A DNA stretch of 64,000 bases. It comes from UBA4742 sp963734965. Lineage in GTDB: Bacteria; Actinomycetota; Acidimicrobiia; Acidimicrobiales; Acidimicrobilacustridaceae. The stretch lies in assembly GCA_963734965.1 (NCBI GenBank), contig CAVTJK010000003.1, positions 620,001 through 684,000 on the forward strand, given 5' to 3'. The notes under the pieces are model-generated. The model saw only the letters and a list, made by a program, of their open reading frames with translations, made no database searches and was not told where the DNA came from. A program made the translations under genes and the position numbers. This document shows, one piece after another, positions 61,475 to 64,000 of the stretch (the stretch's first letter is position 1; each line of letters opens with the position of its first letter).

Positions 61475-61484
61475 CACTGGCGGG

Positions 61485-62123
61485 GTGACCGCCACCGCCT
61501 TCCTGTTGCTGAGCCTGGCGGCAGTGGCCGCCGTGGTCGACTGGTTCGCGGTCGGCACCGGGATGCGAGGGCTGGAGTACATCGCCAAGCCGCTGACGTT
61601 GGTGGCGTTGGTCGCGGCGGCGACGACCCTCGATGTGTCAGACGGGGCGGTGCAGGGTGCCTTCGTGGTGGCGCTGGTGTTCTCGCTCATCGGCGACGTG
61701 CTGTTGGTGGTCCCCGACGAGACCTGGTTCGTGTTCGGGCTGGGATCGTTCCTGGCCGCCCACATCGCCTACATCGTCGGCTTCTGGATCATGGGCGTCG
61801 CCGTGTTCCCGCTGCTGATCGGCGTGGTGATCGTGGCCGTGGCGGTCGTGGTGCTCGGCCGGCGGATCGTGGCGGGTGTGGCCGAGGGATCCGAGCCCGA
61901 GCTGGTGGTGCCGGTGGCGGCCTACATCGGGGCCATCTCGTTGATGGTGGCCAGCGCCATCGGGACGACGGTCGCGCTGGCCATCGTCGGGGCGTCGCTG
62001 TTCTACGTCTCCGACGCCCTCATCGCCTGGACCAGATTCATCAAGGATCTGGCATGGGGTCGGCTGGCCATCATCGTGACCTACCACCTGGCGCAGTTCG
62101 CCCTGGTGTTGTCGTTGACGTGA
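61485..62123 (+). CDS. YhhN/TMEM86 family membrane protein (lysoplasmalogenase-like)
   Basis: A 212-residue membrane protein with about eight helices. The YhhN family has conserved Asp residues in transmembrane segments, here GDVLLVV near residue 67 and SDALIAW near 176, consistent with the proposed hydrolase site. Family members cleave the vinyl-ether bond of lysoplasmalogens in eukaryotes; the bacterial role is unsettled. The GTG at 61485 comes 10 bp after the HNH remnant. It is followed by GlgE after 16 bp. Confidence 0.85.
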   Translation: MTATAFLLLSLAAVAAVVDWFAVGTGMRGLEYIAKPLTLVALVAAATTLDVSDGAVQGAFVVALVFSLIGDVLLVVPDETWFVFGLGSFLAAHIAYIVGFWIMGVAVFPLLIGVVIVAVAVVVLGRRIVAGVAEGSEPELVVPVAAYIGAISLMVASAIGTTVALAIVGASLFYVSDALIAWTRFIKDLAWGRLAIIVTYHLAQFALVLSLT

Positions 62124-62139
62124 CCGATAGAACTACACG

Positions 62140-63936
62140 ATGAGTGGCCCGAAGCCTCCTCCCAGCCGGATCGTGATCGCCGAGGTCGCGCCCGTCGTCG
62201 CGGGTGGTCGCCGTCCGCTCAAGCGGGTGGTGGATGAGCCGATCACGGTCGGTGCCACCGTCTTCGCCGACGGCCACGATCCCCTCCGAGTGGCGGTCGC
62301 CCATCGGCGGACCGGCGGTCGGAAGTGGGTCGAGATCCCGATGGTCCAGGTCAACCCCGGTCTCGATCGGTGGGAGGCCACCATCGTCGCCGACCAGGTC
62401 GGGCGCCACGAGTTCGAGATCCGGGCCTGGATCGACGACGCCGGCTCGCTGGCCGCGCCTGCGACCTCGGCCGCCGTGCCGGTGCTGGTCGAGTCCGAGC
62501 GCGCCCTGTTCTCGACCTGGTACGAGCTGTTCCCGCGGTCGGTCACCGCGCCCCGACCGGGCACGCTGGCTGATGTCGTCACCGAGCTCGACGACGTGGC
62601 CGATCTCGGGATCGATGTCCTGTACCTCCCGCCCATCCACCCCATCGGGTCGTCCTTCCGCAAGGGCGCCAACAACACGGAGGGGGCCGGGCCCGACGAT
62701 CCCGGCAGCCCCTGGGCCATCGGTTCGGCCGACGGGGGCCACGCGGCCATCCATCCTGACCTGGGCACGTTCGAGGACTTCAAGGCCCTGGTCGCGGGGG
62801 CCGCCGACCGAGACATCGACGTCGCCATCGACCTGGCCTTCCAATGCTCGCCCGACCATCCCTGGGTCACCGAGCATCCCGAGTGGTTCCGGCACCGGGC
62901 CGACGGGACCATCCAGTACGCCGAGAACCCGCCCAAGCGCTACCAGGACATCTACCCGCTCGACTTCACCGGTACGGAGTGGCGGAGCCTGTGGGACGCG
63001 TTGTTGGAGGTGACACTGTTCTGGTGCGAGCGGGGTGTCCGCATCTTCCGGGTCGACAACCCGCACACGAAGCCGTTCGCCTTCTGGGAGTGGCTGATCG
63101 CCGAGGTCATCGAGCGCCATCCGGGCACGATCTTCCTGGCCGAGGCGTTCACCCGTCCCGCCGTGATGCACGAGCTGGCCCAGCTCGGTTTCACCCAGAG
63201 CTACACCTACTTCACGTGGCGGACGTCGAAGGGCGAGCTGACCGACTACCTCACCGAGCTGAGCACCGCGCCGAGCGTCGACGAGCTGCGGCCCAACCTG
63301 TGGCCCACCACGCCCGACATCCTCCCCTGGTCGCTGCAGAACGCTCCGCTCTCGGCCTTCGCCGTGCGCCTGGTGCTGGCGGCCACGCTGTCGCCGAGCT
63401 ACGGCGTCTACGGTCCGGCCTTCGAGCTGGGTGACAACCGGCCGGCCGGTTCGCCCGTCGAACCGAAGGAGGAGTACGCCGACTCGGAGAAGTACCAGCT
63501 TCGCCAGTGGCGCGGGCCCGACGGCCGCTGGCCCGAACCCAACCTGCGCGCGCTCATGACCGCGGTCAACCGCATCCGCCGCGACCAGCTGGCCCTGCAC
63601 ACGCTGCGCACCCTGCGGTTCCACGCCTGCGACAACGAGTCGCTGCTGTGCTTCTCGAAGACGATCCACGCCGGTCCCTCGGTCGACCCCGCGGTGCCGG
63701 CCCGGGCCACCGTGCTGGTCGTCGTCAACCTCGATCCCCTCGGGACGCAGGCGGGCACCGTCAGCCTCGACCTCCGAGCGCTCGGGGTCGACCCCGAGCG
63801 CCCGTTTGCGGTCGACGATCTGCTCGGGGGCCGGACGTTCACCTGGGTGGGCGAGCACAACTGGGTCGAGCTCGATCCCGCGTCGCACCCGGCCCACATC
63901 CTGCGGGTGACCCAGCCGGGGCCGGAGGACGCGTGA
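62140..63936 (+). CDS. glgE: Alpha-1,4-glucan:maltose-1-phosphate maltosyltransferase
   Basis: GlgE of the GH13_3 family, which transfers maltosyl units from maltose-1-phosphate to an alpha-glucan. Its N-terminal domain (residues 1-115) is followed by the catalytic barrel with WYELFPRS, YLPPIHPIG, the nucleophile Asp306 in IFRVDNPHTKP and acid/base Glu335 in IFLAEAFTRP, then a C-terminal beta domain. At 598 residues it is about 60-90 shorter than typical GlgE, mostly at the N-terminus. Its TGA overlaps the GTG of a TreS-like gene, forming the trehalose-to-glucan route. ATG 62140 gives the full N-terminal beta domain. Confidence 0.92.
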   Translation: MSGPKPPPSRIVIAEVAPVVAGGRRPLKRVVDEPITVGATVFADGHDPLRVAVAHRRTGGRKWVEIPMVQVNPGLDRWEATIVADQVGRHEFEIRAWIDDAGSLAAPATSAAVPVLVESERALFSTWYELFPRSVTAPRPGTLADVVTELDDVADLGIDVLYLPPIHPIGSSFRKGANNTEGAGPDDPGSPWAIGSADGGHAAIHPDLGTFEDFKALVAGAADRDIDVAIDLAFQCSPDHPWVTEHPEWFRHRADGTIQYAENPPKRYQDIYPLDFTGTEWRSLWDALLEVTLFWCERGVRIFRVDNPHTKPFAFWEWLIAEVIERHPGTIFLAEAFTRPAVMHELAQLGFTQSYTYFTWRTSKGELTDYLTELSTAPSVDELRPNLWPTTPDILPWSLQNAPLSAFAVRLVLAATLSPSYGVYGPAFELGDNRPAGSPVEPKEEYADSEKYQLRQWRGPDGRWPEPNLRALMTAVNRIRRDQLALHTLRTLRFHACDNESLLCFSKTIHAGPSVDPAVPARATVLVVVNLDPLGTQAGTVSLDLRALGVDPERPFAVDDLLGGRTFTWVGEHNWVELDPASHPAHILRVTQPGPEDA

Positions 63937-64000
63937 CCGAGTACGGCAGCGAGCCCGAGGATCCCCTCTGGTACAAGGACGCGGTCGTCTACGAGCTGCA
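63933..64000 (+). CDS. treS: Trehalose synthase TreS, N-terminal fragment cut by window edge
   Basis: Only the first 22 codons are present. They read VTEYGSEPEDPLWYKDAVVY and match the start of TreS (usual DPLWYKDAVFYE). TreS interconverts trehalose and maltose and feeds GlgE via maltokinase. The GTG overlaps the glgE stop as GTGA, so the two are co-translated. Confidence 0.75.
   Translation, partial: MTEYGSEPEDPLWYKDAVVYEL

Overview
The window is high-GC, densely coded, rich in GTG starts and 4-base start/stop overlaps, and full of acyl-CoA dehydrogenases, acyl-CoA ligases, an F420-type LLM oxidoreductase, a KstR-like TetR regulator, a WS/DGAT acyltransferase and GlgE/TreS. This gene set points to an actinobacterium with a lipid- or steroid-degrading lifestyle. 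The class Acidimicrobiia is my best guess from gene content only; no rRNA or marker gene is present to confirm it. No tRNA, rRNA, CRISPR array, insertion sequence or phage gene was seen.

Layout. 1-11 kb is housekeeping or accessory: a membrane Ser/Thr kinase (cut by the left edge), WS/DGAT, DsbA-like protein, PAP2 phosphatase coupled to a RecB-like nuclease, ankyrin protein, hydrolase, glutaryl-CoA dehydrogenase, and an ECF sigma factor with an overlapping membrane partner. 11-26 kb holds an SDR, an acyl-CoA ligase, two tandem polytopic membrane paralogues, an acyl-CoA dehydrogenase, an LLM oxidoreductase, an NMO/PhyH pair, a geranylgeranyl-reductase-like flavoprotein and a degenerate GGDEF-EAL protein. 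26-56 kb is the core of interest. It resembles the actinobacterial cholesterol/steroid catabolism regulon: KstR-like regulator, FadD3-like ligase followed by two FadE proteins, further FadE and FadD genes, a zinc alcohol dehydrogenase, a split DUF35 pair plus two Ltp-type thiolase-fold proteins, two paralogous amidohydrolases, a KshA-like Rieske oxygenase, a CaiB-type CoA-transferase, and a [3Fe-4S] ferredoxin with its reductase. 56-64 kb returns to general functions: Nudix, FtsX-type permease, a broken DUF222-HNH gene, YhhN, and GlgE followed by the first codons of TreS.

How it works together (inference). Five copies of a TNNAACNNGTTNNA-type palindrome, the operator class known for KstR, sit 8-55 bp upstream of start codons at 26.8, 36.2, 41.6, 46.8 and 51.5 kb. 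The KstR-like gene lies just behind the first of them. A second palindrome, CTGAC-N5-RTCAG, precedes the FadD3-like gene, its FadE neighbour and the CoA-transferase. The segment therefore looks like two small lipid/steroid regulons interleaved, with the amidohydrolase-KshA operon as the least expected part.

Quality caveat. Eleven otherwise intact genes are each interrupted by one single-base indel, and ten of the eleven are +1. The simplest explanation is consensus error in the assembly, so these genes are annotated across the shift. Two further genes (DUF559/AbiEi-like at 38.9 kb and DUF222-HNH at 60.1 kb) carry several shifts and may be true pseudogenes.
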